Both the position numbers and the translations under genes were made by a program. The notes beneath the pieces were generated by a model. That model ran no database searches. It had not been told where the DNA came from and saw nothing but the letters and a program-made list of their open reading frames with translations. Below, in pieces: positions 1 through 11,563 of a DNA stretch of 64,000 nt (position 1 is its first letter; each line of letters opens with the position of its first letter). Location: contig NZ_CP108549.1 in the NCBI RefSeq assembly GCF_036010325.1, positions 2,480,001-2,544,000 of the forward strand, given 5' to 3'. Origin of the DNA: Streptomyces sp. NBC_01210. GTDB lineage: Bacteria > Actinomycetota > Actinomycetes > Streptomycetales > Streptomycetaceae.

Positions 1-437
1 AGGGCAATAACTTCGCCCTGGAGAGCCCGCTGACCGGCGCACAGTCCGTGCTGGACATGGTGGTCCAGAGCCACGAGGGCGTGGTCAAGGTCTTCCCGTC
101 GGTCTCCACGCGCCGGCCCGACGCCTCGATCGCGAACCTCCGCACCCAAGGTGCGTTCCTGATCGACGCGGACCGTGCGGCCGGCGCGACCCGCTGGATC
201 CGCATCCACAGCGAATCGGGCGCTCCGCTGGTGGTGGACCACGGAATGAAGGGCATGCTCTCGGTCCGCGACGAACACGACTGTCCCCTGCCCTGGCGGG
301 CCCTCACACCGACTCGCGCAGCCAGCCAACTCCCGCGCCACGCAACGGCGGTGATCACAACGAAGGGCACGCACCCGTCCCCACCGAGAGAGGTCCCACC
401 GCTGGGCACCTGGACGCGCTGGGGCCTGCCGCGCTGA
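1..437 (+). CDS. C-terminal end of a glycoside hydrolase-like protein (partial)
   Basis: The reading frame is open from the left edge (first complete codon at position 3) to a TGA at 435-437, so only the last ~144 residues are seen. The segment around residues 1-80 (GNNFALESPLTGAQSVLDMV, then a QSHEG motif, then KVFPSV) resembles the end of the (alpha/alpha)6 catalytic domain and the beta-rich tail of GH95-like alpha-L-fucosidases and related six-hairpin glycosidases, where a GNFGG...MLLQSH...LLPALP pattern is usual. The last ~45 residues are Pro/Thr-rich and look non-conserved. Catalytic residues lie outside the window, so substrate cannot be told. Assignment rests on a short motif only. Confidence 0.55.
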   Translation, partial: GNNFALESPLTGAQSVLDMVVQSHEGVVKVFPSVSTRRPDASIANLRTQGAFLIDADRAAGATRWIRIHSESGAPLVVDHGMKGMLSVRDEHDCPLPWRALTPTRAASQLPRHATAVITTKGTHPSPPREVPPLGTWTRWGLPR

Positions 438-535
438 GGGGCGGGGCGCCCAGAGGATTCTGCCCCCACCAGCGGCGAAGCCGCGCATCGATACACCGGG
501 AAGGGCGGGTCAGGGGAGCAACCCCCCGGCCTCAG

Positions 536-1009
536 CTACAGCGCCCGCCGCATCGCCCGATGCCCGATCCCCGCGTCCAAGAACTCCGCCCCGTACGCCA
601 CGTACCCCAGCCGCTCGTAGAACCCCACCGCCTGCGTCTGCGCATGCAGGTCCACCGACGCCAGCCCGCGCTCCCGCGCCGCCTCCTCGATGCCCCGCAC
701 CAGCGCCACGCCCACGCCGAGTCCCCGCGCCGCCTTGTTCACCGCGAGCCGGCCCAGCGAGCCCACCGAATCGTCGCCGCCGGTCCTGCCCGCCGCGGCC
801 GGGCCGTGCAGCAGGCGGCCCGTGCCCAGCGAGACCCCGTCCGCGCCGACCGCGAGGACATGCACGGTGGCCGCGTCCTCCGCGTCGAACGCGTCGTACT
901 CGATCTCCTCCGGCACCCCCTGCTCGACGACGAAGACCTCTTTCCGGACCGCGAAGCAGGCCTCACGGTCGGCCGGGCCGACCGCCTCCCGCACCAGGAA
1001 AACGCTCAC
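536..1009 (-). CDS. GNAT family N-acetyltransferase
   Basis: A 157-residue protein starting at GTG 1009, chosen because it overlaps the upstream pseudouridine synthase stop as GTGA, a common coupling in Streptomyces. The N-terminal [19 protein letters not shown] stretch and the later [20 protein letters not shown] acetyl-CoA loop, followed by a [20 protein letters not shown] segment, are typical of ElaA-like GNAT acetyltransferases. The acceptor substrate is not predictable. It is the last gene of the leftward run with the DksA-like gene, lspA and the pseudouridine synthase gene. Followed by a 98-bp gap with no clear terminator. Confidence 0.85.
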   Translation of the reverse strand: MSVFLVREAVGPADREACFAVRKEVFVVEQGVPEEIEYDAFDAEDAATVHVLAVGADGVSLGTGRLLHGPAAAGRTGGDDSVGSLGRLAVNKAARGLGVGVALVRGIEEAARERGLASVDLHAQTQAVGFYERLGYVAYGAEFLDAGIGHRAMRRAL

Positions 1010-1947
1010 GCACTCTCCGCCGCGATCTTGTCCAGCGCCTCCTGCAGATCGTCCGGGTACGTGCTCCCGAACTCGACCCACTGCCCGTCCGACGGGTGCT
1101 CGAAGCCGAGCCGCACCGCGTGCAGCCACTGCCTGCCCAGTCCCAGCCGCTTCGCCAGCGTCGGGTCCGCGCCGTAGGTCAGATCGCCCACGCAGGGGTG
1201 CTTGTGCGCCGCCATGTGCACCCGGATCTGGTGCGTACGCCCCGTCTCCAGCTTGATGTCCAGCAGCGACGCCGCCCGGTACGCCTCGATCAGGTCGTAG
1301 TGCGTCACCGACGGCTTGCCCTCCGCCGTGACCGCCCACTTGTAGTCGTGGTTCGGGTGCCGGCCGATCGGCGCGTCGATCGTCCCGCTCATCGGGTCCG
1401 GGTGCCCCTGCACCAGCGCGTGGTACCGCTTGTCCACGACCCGGTCCCGGAACTGCGCCTTCAGCAGGGTGTACGCCCGCTCCGACTTGGCGACGACCAT
1501 CAGCCCGGACGTGCCGACGTCCAGCCGGTGCACGATCCCCTGCCGCTCCGCCGCACCCGACGTCGAGATCCGGTACCCGGCCGCCGCAAGACCGCCGATC
1601 ACCGTCGTCCCGGTCCAGCCCGGGCTCGGATGCGCGGCCACGCCCACCGGCTTCACGATCACGACGATGTCGTCGTCGTCGTGCACGATCTCCATGCCCT
1701 CGACCGGCTCGGCCACGATCTGCACCGGCGCGGGCGCCTGAGGCATCTCCACCTCGAGCCACGCGCCGCCGTGCACACGCTCGGACTTTGCGACGACCGA
1801 ACCGTCGACCTGCACCTTCCCGGCAGCTGCCAGTTCGGCCGCCTTCGTACGGGAGAACCCGAACATCCGGGAAATGGCGGCGTCGACGCGCTCGCCCTCA
1901 AGGCCATCGGGTACGGGCAGGGTGCGGATCTCGGGAACTGTACTCAC
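1006..1947 (-). CDS. rluD: RluA/RluD family 23S rRNA pseudouridine synthase
   Basis: A 313-residue protein with an N-terminal S4 RNA-binding domain (about residues 12-75, [15 protein letters not shown]) and the catalytic RluA-type motif [16 protein letters not shown] near residues 135-150; the Asp of HRLD is the conserved catalytic residue. It converts specific uridines in rRNA to pseudouridine; by family, large-subunit uridines, but the site is inferred. Start is GTG 1947, 17 bp after the lspA stop. The lspA-rluD order is conserved in many bacteria, and both are probably co-transcribed from the promoter before the DksA-like gene. Confidence 0.9.
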   Translation of the reverse strand: MSTVPEIRTLPVPDGLEGERVDAAISRMFGFSRTKAAELAAAGKVQVDGSVVAKSERVHGGAWLEVEMPQAPAPVQIVAEPVEGMEIVHDDDDIVVIVKPVGVAAHPSPGWTGTTVIGGLAAAGYRISTSGAAERQGIVHRLDVGTSGLMVVAKSERAYTLLKAQFRDRVVDKRYHALVQGHPDPMSGTIDAPIGRHPNHDYKWAVTAEGKPSVTHYDLIEAYRAASLLDIKLETGRTHQIRVHMAAHKHPCVGDLTYGADPTLAKRLGLGRQWLHAVRLGFEHPSDGQWVEFGSTYPDDLQEALDKIAAESA

Positions 1948-1964
1948 CCGACGAGTATGCCTTG

Positions 1965-2525
1965 TCAGTCCTTGTGGACTGTCCCGTCGGGGTCCAGCCC
2001 CCTGAAGGACAGGATCACAATCAGGAAGCCGCCGCAGACGATCGCGGAGTCGGCGAGGTTGAAGACGGCGAAGTGCGCGGGCGCGATGAAGTCGACGACC
2101 GCGCCCTTGAAGACGCCCGGCGCACGGAAGATCCGGTCGGTGAGATTGCCGAGCGCACCGCCCAGCAGCAACCCGAGGGCGATCGCCCAGGGCAGGCTGT
2201 AGAGCTTGCGCGCCAGCCGGGCGATCACGATGATCACCGTCGCCGCGATGCAGGTGAAGATCACGGTGAAGGCCTCGCCCATGCCGAAGGCCGCGCCGGG
2301 GTTCCGGATCGCCGCGAGCTTCAGCAGATCGCCGATGATCTTGATCGGCTCGTGGTGCTCCAGCTTGGCCACCACGAGCATCTTGCTGACGAGGTCGATC
2401 AGGTAGGCCACGACCGCCACGCCGAACAGCACAGCGATCTTGCGGCTGCTCTTGGGCTGCTCGGCGGGCGCCGCAGCCTCGTCGTCAACATCTGGCGTAC
2501 CGATGATGCGCTCCGCCTCTGCCAC
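1965..2525 (-). CDS. lspA: Lipoprotein signal peptidase (signal peptidase II)
   Basis: A 186-residue integral membrane aspartyl protease that removes signal peptides from prolipoproteins after diacylglyceryl modification. About 35 hydrophilic N-terminal residues precede four membrane segments. Family motifs are visible: NPGAAFGMG, the [15 protein letters not shown] helix, VVDFIAP carrying the first catalytic Asp (about residue 143), and FNLADSAI carrying the second (about residue 158). Start GTG 2525. Lies between the DksA-like gene and rluD in a leftward run. Confidence 0.95.
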   Translation of the reverse strand: MAEAERIIGTPDVDDEAAAPAEQPKSSRKIAVLFGVAVVAYLIDLVSKMLVVAKLEHHEPIKIIGDLLKLAAIRNPGAAFGMGEAFTVIFTCIAATVIIVIARLARKLYSLPWAIALGLLLGGALGNLTDRIFRAPGVFKGAVVDFIAPAHFAVFNLADSAIVCGGFLIVILSFRGLDPDGTVHKD

Positions 2526-2597
2526 GTGAGTCCCTCAACCTAGGTGCCTGACTGAGCACGAGGGTACGGCACACACATGCGCAGTCTCAGCCCGCGG

Positions 2598-3632
2598 TCA
2601 GCCCCGCCGCTCCTGCTTCTGCTTGTCCTCCACGCAGAGCGTGGCGCGTGGGAACGCCTGCATACGGGCCTTTCCGATCGGCTTGCCGCAGATCTCGCAG
2701 AGCCCGTACGTCCCCGCGTCGAGCCGTAGCAGGGCCCGCTCGGTCTGCTCCAGCATCTCCCGGGCGTTGGCGGCGAGCGACATCTCGTGCTCGCGCGTGA
2801 TGTTCTTTGTGCCGGTGTCGGCGTCGTCGTCGCCCGCACCGTCCCCGGAGTCCCGCATCAGCCCGGCCAGCGCCGCCTCCGAGGAGGTGAGCTCACTGTT
2901 CAGCCGAGTCACCTCGCTCTCCAGCTCGGCGCGCGCCTCGGCGACCTCTTCCGGGGTCCACGGGTCCTCGCCGGGCCGTACGGCGAGCTCCTCCGGCGGT
3001 GTCGCGGCCGCTGTACGGGCCGTGGGCATCGCTGTCGCGCTCTTGCCGGCAGCTGATGCCGCACCCGCGGTCTTCTTCGCTCCCACCGTTCTGGCTCCTG
3101 TCTGCTCGGCGGCCTGGGCCGCCCCCTTGGCCGCAGGTGCGGCCTTCTTGGCGGCCTTCTTGGCGGTCGCCCCGGCGGGCGCCGCCTTCCTGGCCGCGGC
3201 TTTCTTCGCAGGTGCCTTCTTCGCCGGCGCTGTCTGAGGCACCGATGCGGCCGTCTCCTGCACGGCAGTCGCCTTCTTCGCAGTCGTCTTGCTGGGGGTG
3301 GTCTTCTTCGCAGACGTCTTCTTGGCGGACGTCTTCCTGGCGGACGCTTTCCCGGCCGCGGCTTTCTTCCCGGTCGCCTTCTTCGCCGACGTCGTCTTCT
3401 CCGCGGGCGCCTCCTTGGCGGGTGCCTTACCCGCCGACGCCTTCTTCGTCACCGCTTTCTCCGCCGTCGCGGTCTTCTTCGCGGCCACGGTCTTCTTCGC
3501 GGCCCCCTCACCGGTACCTGCCGCGGCCTTCCTCGCGACGGCGTTGTTCTTCCCGCTCGTGTGCTTGGCCGCCGCCTCAGCGGCGGTGGATCGTGCGGAC
3601 GCCGACTTCTCGGCAGTCTTCTTCGCCACCAT
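2598..3632 (-). CDS. DksA/TraR-type zinc-finger protein with a long Lys/Ala-rich N-terminal tail
   Basis: A 344-residue protein. The ATG at 3632 is preferred because GAAGGGG lies 8 nt upstream. Residues 1 to about 210 are low-complexity AKKA/AKKT repeats, like the histone-H1-like tails on some actinobacterial nucleoid proteins. The C-terminal ~130 residues hold a coiled-coil ([20 protein letters not shown]) and a DksA/TraR zinc-finger block, [20 protein letters not shown] then RATLCVEDK. Three cysteines are present; the expected fourth is Asp (GAC codon), so zinc binding may be altered. Family members bind RNA polymerase. A promoter candidate is at 3682-3710. First gene of the leftward lspA run. 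Confidence 0.8.
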   Translation of the reverse strand: MVAKKTAEKSASARSTAAEAAAKHTSGKNNAVARKAAAGTGEGAAKKTVAAKKTATAEKAVTKKASAGKAPAKEAPAEKTTSAKKATGKKAAAGKASARKTSAKKTSAKKTTPSKTTAKKATAVQETAASVPQTAPAKKAPAKKAAARKAAPAGATAKKAAKKAAPAAKGAAQAAEQTGARTVGAKKTAGAASAAGKSATAMPTARTAAATPPEELAVRPGEDPWTPEEVAEARAELESEVTRLNSELTSSEAALAGLMRDSGDGAGDDDADTGTKNITREHEMSLAANAREMLEQTERALLRLDAGTYGLCEICGKPIGKARMQAFPRATLCVEDKQKQERRG

Positions 3633-3925
3633 GGCCGCGGCCCCTTCACATACTGGGATCTTGCGCGCGAATCGTGCTGGGACGATAAATCGACCCCAGC
3701 TCCGCGGCAAACGGAGCACGCCGCCGGTCCGGCCCGCCCCGGCCGGGGCAAGACGAACCTGCATCCGTTGTGCCCAGCTCCCCGGCCGGTAATCCGCCGG
3801 CCGGGCGGAGCCGGAGTCCGCCGGCCCCCGTATGGCCATTCGGGTCAACCGCGCGGCCGCCGGCGAGCCGGGAGAAGACCCGGGGAAATGCGGTCGGCCC
3901 CCCGCCGTACGGGCCCGTACACTGG
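3633..3925. other. Divergent intergenic region before the T-box leader
   Basis: Non-coding stretch between the leftward DksA-like gene and the rightward ileS leader. It contains the minus-strand promoter described separately and, on the plus strand, a -10-like TACACT at 3918-3923 suitable for the ileS leader transcript. No convincing -35 is seen for it and no small gene with a ribosome site. Confidence 0.5.
3682..3710 (-). promoter_or_regulatory. Candidate promoter for the DksA-like gene
   Basis: On the minus strand a -35-like TTGCCG (3710-3705) and a -10-like TATCGT (3687-3682) are separated by exactly 17 bp, about 50 nt before the ATG at 3632. Matches the Streptomyces housekeeping-sigma pattern; not experimentally supported here. 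Confidence 0.5.
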
Positions 3926-3939
3926 GCGGAGCGAAAGGC

Positions 3940-4201
3940 GTGGATGGGGACGAGTAACTTCGTACGCAGCCATGAGCGACCCGGGGACGGTGAGAGCCCG
4001 GGGGCGAGCACGAGGTGAAGGATCACCCCTGAGCCGTCGGAAGAAAGTCCGCAGCACGACCGCGGGTGACTAGACCCGGCATCGCGACCCCAATGAGGGG
4101 GCTCACCGGCCACGGCCGGGGGCCAAGGAGGGTGGTACCGCGGGAGCTCGCGCTCTCGTCCCTCCGACGGAACAGACCCTGTCCGTTGGAGGAGCTCGTC
4201 G
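3940..4201 (+). promoter_or_regulatory. T-box leader controlling ileS at the translational level
   Basis: The near-invariant T-box sequence GGTGGTACCGCGG is at 4131-4143. An ATC codon at 4022-4024, in the region expected for the specifier, fits tRNA-Ile. GGAGGG (4127-4132) can pair with CCCTCC (4160-4165) to form the antisequestrator; alternatively CCTCCGACGG (4161-4170) pairs with CCGTTGGAGG (4183-4192), burying the Shine-Dalgarno GGAGGAG (4188-4194) just before ATG 4202. The two pairings share 4161-4165 and are mutually exclusive. No U-run follows, so control should be translational, as known for actinobacterial ileS T-boxes. Uncharged tRNA-Ile should free the ribosome site. Confidence 0.93.
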
Positions 4202-7339
<3,138 letters not shown>

Positions 7340-7436
7340 CGCCTTCCGCCTGCGGGGGGCCTGTTCCCCTACCCGCCCCTTATCCGCGGTGCCGAATTGC
7401 GGCTCCGCCGCGGGGGGGCAGGCCCCCCGCCCCGGA

Positions 7437-7565
7437 CGCCCTTCAGGCGTGTCCTCAATCGCCGGACGGGCTGGACTTTCCCGCCCGTCCGGCGGCAAAG
7501 TCCAGCCCCACCGACCGGACAATTCAGCCTCGCCGGCGATTAAAGCGCGGGCCCGGGGCGGAGCC
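7437..7565. repeat. Interspersed palindromic repeat (REP/RIT-like, Streptomyces type)
   Basis: Contains TCAATCGCCGGACGGGCTGG followed by its inverted form (CCGTCCGGCGG...CCAGCCCC) and CTCGCCGGCGATTAAAGCGC, then a CCGGGGCGGAGCCCCG core (7552-7567). The same core and the ATCGCCGG / CCGGCGAT arms recur at 58198-58270, in weaker form at 49250-49330, and inside ftsW at 16365-16428. Confidence 0.7.
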
Positions 7566-7567
7566 CC

Positions 7568-7690
7568 GAACCAAGCCCCGCCGACGATCGAAGCGCAGGA
7601 CCCGGGACAGAACCCCGAACCAAGCCCCGCCGACGATCGAAACGCAGGACCCGGGACAGAACCCCGAACCAAGCCCCGCCGACGATCAAG
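7568..7690. repeat. 49-bp tandem direct repeat, about 2.5 copies
   Basis: GAACCAAGCCCCGCCGACGA begins at 7568, 7617 and 7666, exactly 49 bp apart. Copies one and two are nearly identical over the full unit (one visible difference, AAGCGC versus AAACGC); the third breaks off after the first ~20 bp. The unit appears to derive from the flanking interspersed repeat. Confidence 0.85.
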
Positions 7691-7745
7691 GCGCGGGGGC
7701 TGGGGCGGAGCCCCACACGCGGCGGAGCCGCACGCAGGCACGACA

Positions 7746-7786
7746 AAGGGCCGGGCCCGGGACGTCATGTCCCGGGCCCGGCCCTT
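7746..7786. terminator. Bidirectional hairpin terminator between convergent ileS and divIVA
   Basis: An 18-bp perfect inverted repeat (7746-7763 with 7769-7786) around a 5-nt loop, all G/C except the ends, lies 41 bp from the divIVA stop. The A-A at its left edge and T-T at its right edge make it symmetrical, so it can end transcripts from both sides. Confidence 0.85.
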
Positions 7787-7826
7787 CAGCCTGCCGACGG
7801 CTACGCGCGATACGCGCGACCCGCCG

Positions 7827-8927
7827 TCAGTTGTCGTCCTCGTCGATCAGGAACCCGCGCATCGGCGACGGCGCCTGCTGCATCGGCTGCGGCGCCTGCG
7901 GCCGCACCGGTGCCATCGGCTGGGTCATCGCCGGCGACATCTGCTGCTGGCCGCCGTAGGACGGGCCACCGCCCATGGACGGGTTGCCACCCATCGGCTG
8001 TCCCATGGACTGACCCATCGACGGGTTGCCGCCCATGGTGTGACCCATCGCACCCGCACCGGCCGGAGCCATCGACGGGGACGGCGGCAGCGACGCGGTC
8101 GCGGGAGTCCGCGGCGGGGCCAGCGAGTCGTCCGCCTGGGTCTCCAGCTGACGCAGCTGGCTCTCCAGGTAGGACTTCAGCCGGGTCCGGTACTCGCGCT
8201 CGAAGCCTCGCAGGTCCTCGACCTTGCGCTCCAGCGTGGCACGCGCGGACTCCAGCGAGCCCATCGCGACGCGGTGCTTCTCCTGAGCGTCCCGCTCCAG
8301 CGCATCGGCCTTGGCACGGGCGTCGCGCTCCAGGCCCTCGGCGCGGCTGCGCGCCTCGCCGACGATCTTGTTGGCCTCGGAACGGGCCTCCGCGATCGCC
8401 TGGTCGGCGGTCTGCTGCGCCAGCGAGAGCACGCGCGCGGCGCTGTCGCCGCCGGGGCCCTGCTGCGGCATCTGCGGGCCGTGACCGCCCATGGGGCCGC
8501 CCATCGGGCCACCCATGGGACCGCCCTGCATCGGGCCGGGGCCCATCGGGCCGCCAGGACCCTGCGGGCCACCGTGGCTGGGGCCGGCGGGCAGCTGCGG
8601 GGCACCACCGGGCAGCTGGGGCGGACCCATCTGCGGGGGCTGCTGCTGGACCGGCGGTCCGGATATGGCGGCGGGCACCGGCGCACCCGGTCCACGGCCG
8701 TCCTGCGGCTCCGGCGGCTTGCGCATGCCCTGCTGCTGCTGGTTCTGCGCCGCCGCACGGGTCGCTGCGGCCAGCTTGGCGCGCAGGTCCTCGTTCTCAC
8801 GGAGCAGGCGGGTCAGCTCGGACTCGACCTCGTCGAGGAAGGCATCGACCTCGTCCTCGTCATAGCCTTCTCGGAGGCGGACGGTCGTGAACTGCTTGTT
8901 CCGCACGTCCTCGGGGCTCAGCGGCAT
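7827..8927 (-). CDS. divIVA: DivIVA/Wag31 polar growth scaffold protein
   Basis: A 366-residue cytoplasmic coiled-coil protein that marks negatively curved membrane at hyphal tips and directs apical wall growth. Start ATG 8927 is supported by AGAGGTGAAGAAGAG just upstream. Residues 1-60 form the membrane-targeting DivIVA domain (MPLSPEDVRNKQFTTVRLRE, then GYDEDEVDAFLDEVESELT). A Pro/Gln/Gly/Met-rich linker with repeats such as GGPMGGPMGG covers roughly 90-180, then a long coiled-coil (about 185-290) and a second Gly/Met/Pro-rich tail ending FLIDEDDN. This layout is that of Streptomyces DivIVA. Last gene of the leftward dcw cluster. Confidence 0.97.
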   Translation of the reverse strand: MPLSPEDVRNKQFTTVRLREGYDEDEVDAFLDEVESELTRLLRENEDLRAKLAAATRAAAQNQQQQGMRKPPEPQDGRGPGAPVPAAISGPPVQQQPPQMGPPQLPGGAPQLPAGPSHGGPQGPGGPMGPGPMQGGPMGGPMGGPMGGHGPQMPQQGPGGDSAARVLSLAQQTADQAIAEARSEANKIVGEARSRAEGLERDARAKADALERDAQEKHRVAMGSLESARATLERKVEDLRGFEREYRTRLKSYLESQLRQLETQADDSLAPPRTPATASLPPSPSMAPAGAGAMGHTMGGNPSMGQSMGQPMGGNPSMGGGPSYGGQQQMSPAMTQPMAPVRPQAPQPMQQAPSPMRGFLIDEDDN

Positions 8928-8976
8928 CTCTTCTTCACCTCTACGTAGTCGTCGGCAGTCGGCAAGACCGTATCGT

Positions 8977-9273
8977 TCACACGCTGCTCGCAAAGTTGTT
9001 CACGATGCTGATCAGGATGTAGACGATGATCATCAGAACGAAGAAGGACAGGTCGAGTGCCACGCCCCCGAGACGCAGCGGCGGAATGAACCGCCGCAAA
9101 AGCTTGAGCGGTGGATCGGTGACAGTGTAGGTGGCCTCCAGAACGACCACCATCGCCTTGCCGGGTTGCCATGAGCGGGCGAACTGGAAGACGTAGTCCA
9201 TGACCAGCCGGAAAATAAGCACAATGAGGAAGCACATCAGCGCGATGTAGACCACCTGTAGTGCGACGCCCAT
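8977..9273 (-). CDS. sepG: YggT/YlmG family membrane protein SepG
   Basis: A 98-residue integral membrane protein with two hydrophobic segments (about residues 4-30 and 70-95) around a conserved amphipathic region with DPPLKLLRRFIPPLRLGGVA, diagnostic of the YggT/YlmG family. In S. coelicolor the gene in this position is named sepG and has been reported to influence Z-ring placement and nucleoid compaction during sporulation. Start ATG 9273. Sits between sepF and divIVA, as in other Gram-positive ylm clusters. Confidence 0.93.
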   Translation of the reverse strand: MGVALQVVYIALMCFLIVLIFRLVMDYVFQFARSWQPGKAMVVVLEATYTVTDPPLKLLRRFIPPLRLGGVALDLSFFVLMIIVYILISIVNNFASSV

Positions 9274-9342
9274 CCCGCGCTTCCCTCTCCCCTGGCTCTC
9301 ATAATCCGGCCCTGCGGCCGGGTCGTTCCGGTGTCGTGTCTC

Positions 9343-9948
9343 TCAGCTCTGGTTGAAGAACCCGCCCTCTGCGATGCGGGCCTTGTCCTCCGCCGTGACA
9401 TCGACGTTAGCAGGCGACAACAGGAACACCTTCTGCGTCACCCGCTCAATGCTGCCATGCAAACCGAATACCAGTCCCGCGGCAAAGTCGACAAGTCGCT
9501 TCGCGTCTGTGTCGTCCATCTCCGTGAGGTTCATGATCACCGGGGTGCCCTCGCGGAAGTGTTCCCCGATGGTACGGGCCTCGTTGTAGGTCCGCGGGTG
9601 CAGCGTAGTGATGCGGTAGGGCTCCCGCTCGGACACAACCTTGGGCATGATCACCGGTGAGTTCTTCTCCAGACTCGGACGTTCAGGTGTGATGGATGCC
9701 ACGGGGGCGATTCGTGCCGGACGTCCGCTTTCAGCGGGAAGCGGAACCGGCTCGCGCTGCGCGGGCGGCTGCACCATCCTCACCGGCTCTTCCCGCTCCA
9801 CCTGGTGCGGGGGCTGGTGCCGCCGGTGATCCCGCTCGGGCTCCGGCTCGGGTTCGAAATCGTCGTCGGGATCGAAACCCCGGCCGTCGTAGCCATCGTC
9901 CTCCACGAGGCCGAGGTAGACCGCCATCTTGCGCATCGCGCCGGCCAT
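9343..9948 (-). CDS. sepF: Cell division protein SepF
   Basis: A 201-residue FtsZ-binding membrane anchor. ATG 9948 is preferred because GGAGGAC lies about 8 nt upstream and the N-terminus [18 protein letters not shown] is the amphipathic membrane-targeting helix of SepF. An acidic then Pro/His/Arg-rich disordered linker (about residues 20-105) leads to the C-terminal FtsZ-binding domain ([19 protein letters not shown], then [20 protein letters not shown]). Streptomyces has several SepF paralogs; this one is in the dcw position. Lies between ylmE and sepG. Confidence 0.95.
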   Translation of the reverse strand: MAGAMRKMAVYLGLVEDDGYDGRGFDPDDDFEPEPEPERDHRRHQPPHQVEREEPVRMVQPPAQREPVPLPAESGRPARIAPVASITPERPSLEKNSPVIMPKVVSEREPYRITTLHPRTYNEARTIGEHFREGTPVIMNLTEMDDTDAKRLVDFAAGLVFGLHGSIERVTQKVFLLSPANVDVTAEDKARIAEGGFFNQS

Positions 9949-10077
9949 TCTCTGAGTCCTCCGCTCTGTGGTGGATCGGATCGGCATCGTGACCAAGTGC
10001 CCGCGATCCACTCGGCCCGCCCGCTGTGTGGCGGGAATGACCATATTTTCTGCTGTGGTCCGACTTGCTTAGCGACG

Positions 10078-10797
10078 CTACCCGAGCCGGGGTCGGACTC
10101 CGAGTACCGCAGTGCCGACGCGTACATGTGTCGCTCCGACTGCCACGGCTTCTTCAAGGTCCGCACTCATCCCTGCTGACACCATGTTCGCAGCCGGATG
10201 CCCGGCGCGCAGGCTGGATGAGAATTCCACCAGCCGCTCGAACGCCGCCTGTTGCCGTCCCGCGTACGGTCCGGCGAGCGGCGCGACGGTCATCAGTCCG
10301 TCGAGCCGCAGCCCTGGTGATTCGGCCACCGCGGCGGCCAACTCCTCTATTCCGTCGGGCGCGACACCGCCCCGCTCCCCGCGCTCACCCGATTCCGCGT
10401 CGAGGGCGACCTGGATCAGGCAGCCGAGCTCACGCTCCGCCCGTACAGCTGCGACGGAGAGCGACGAGACGAGCTTGAGACGGTCGACGGACTGCACCAC
10501 ATCGGCATATCCCGCCACAGAACGGACCTTATTTGTCTGCAACTGTCCGACGAAGTGCCAGATGAGGTCCAGATCCGAGCAGGCCGCGGCCTTGGGGGCC
10601 GCCTCCTGGTCACGGTTCTCGGCGACATGGCGCACGCCGAGTTCATGCAGGAGCCGCACATCGCTCGCGGGGTAGGTCTTGGTGACCACGATGAGGGTCA
10701 CCTCCTCCCGCTTACGGCCGGCGGCCGCGCAGGCTGAGGCGATACGTTCCTCCACCATCGCCAGCCCCCTGGCGAGTTCGCTCTTACGGTCCGTCAT
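10078..10797 (-). CDS. ylmE: YggS/YlmE family pyridoxal phosphate homeostasis protein
   Basis: A 239-residue single-domain alanine-racemase-fold protein that binds PLP but lacks the second domain needed for catalysis; family members buffer PLP and affect amino acid balance. Visible motifs are TLIVVTKTYPASDV (PLP lysine in VTKT), HFVGQLQTNKVRSV, SMGMSADLE-like SAGMSADLEEAVAVGATHVR and the end VGTAVLG. Start ATG 10797, 22 bp after the ylmD stop. Conserved between ftsZ/ylmD and sepF. Confidence 0.93.
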   Translation of the reverse strand: MTDRKSELARGLAMVEERIASACAAAGRKREEVTLIVVTKTYPASDVRLLHELGVRHVAENRDQEAAPKAAACSDLDLIWHFVGQLQTNKVRSVAGYADVVQSVDRLKLVSSLSVAAVRAERELGCLIQVALDAESGERGERGGVAPDGIEELAAAVAESPGLRLDGLMTVAPLAGPYAGRQQAAFERLVEFSSSLRAGHPAANMVSAGMSADLEEAVAVGATHVRVGTAVLGVRPRLG

Positions 10798-10819
10798 TGC
10801 CGTCCGTCATTCCTGTCCG

Positions 10820-11563
10820 TCATTCCTGTCCGTCCAGCCAGACGTATCCGGCGAGCCGCCCGGTGGTGCGGTCGCGACGGTACGAGTAGTGGTCGCCCGA
10901 TTCCATTGTGCAGACCGGCGAAGCCTGCCGGTCCCCCACGCCGAGCGCTTCGAGCTGGGCATGGACTCCGGCGGTGACATCGACGGCCGGGGTGCCCCAG
11001 CTGGTCTCGGACCAGGCGGCCGGCTCGACCGCGGCCACTTCGGCCCGCATCTGCTCGGGAACTTCGTAGCAGCGTCCGCAGACGGCGGGTCCGGTACGGG
11101 CGATGATGCGGGCAGGCTCCGCGCCCAGCGTCTTCATCGCCTCGACGGCTGCGGGCACGATGCCCGCGACCATCCCGGGACGGCCCGCGTGCGCGGCGGC
11201 CACGACACCCGCGACCGGGTCGGCCAGCAGTACGGGGGTGCAGTCCGCGGTCAGTACGGCGAGGGCCAGCCCGCGCCGTGCGGTGACCAGACCGTCCACC
11301 GGCGGAGTCGGCCCGGCGGCCCACGGCCCGTCCACCTCCGCGACGTCCTTGCCGTGAACCTGGTTCATCCAGACGACCCGGTCCGGGTCGAGATCGAACG
11401 ACTTCGCCGCGATCTTGCGGTTGGTCAGTACGGCCGCGGGGTCGTCGCCGACCGCGCCGCCGAGGTTGAGCTCGTCGTACGGAACGGCGCTCACCCCGCC
11501 CCACCTGTCGGTGAAGGCGAAGTGCGCGCCGCTCGCGTGTATCGCGTCGTGCCGCACTGTCAC
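10820..11563 (-). CDS. ylmD: YlmD/PgeF multicopper-laccase-fold protein (peptidoglycan editing / purine nucleoside processing family)
   Basis: A 247-residue DUF152 protein. The family motif [20 protein letters not shown] is at residues 22-41, and the metal-ligand positions are in [20 protein letters not shown] and [13 protein letters not shown]. coli YfiH/PgeF removes L-Ser misincorporated in UDP-MurNAc-peptides; other members have purine nucleoside activities. Start GTG 11563 overlaps the ftsZ stop as GTGA, implying translational coupling to ftsZ. Confidence 0.92.
   Translation of the reverse strand: MTVRHDAIHASGAHFAFTDRWGGVSAVPYDELNLGGAVGDDPAAVLTNRKIAAKSFDLDPDRVVWMNQVHGKDVAEVDGPWAAGPTPPVDGLVTARRGLALAVLTADCTPVLLADPVAGVVAAAHAGRPGMVAGIVPAAVEAMKTLGAEPARIIARTGPAVCGRCYEVPEQMRAEVAAVEPAAWSETSWGTPAVDVTAGVHAQLEALGVGDRQASPVCTMESGDHYSYRRDRTTGRLAGYVWLDGQE

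Larger units (their letters stand above)
7340..7826. other. 487-bp repeat-rich intergenic region between ileS and divIVA
   Basis: No gene with a supported start is visible. The region holds a palindromic interspersed repeat (7437-7560), a 49-bp tandem repeat (7568 onward) and a large bidirectional hairpin (7746-7786), each listed separately. The genes on both sides converge here. Confidence 0.8.

Noticed and set aside
7568..7690. Possible CRISPR array
   Set aside because: The 49-bp units are contiguous, with no unique spacers and no cas genes; it is a tandem repeat.
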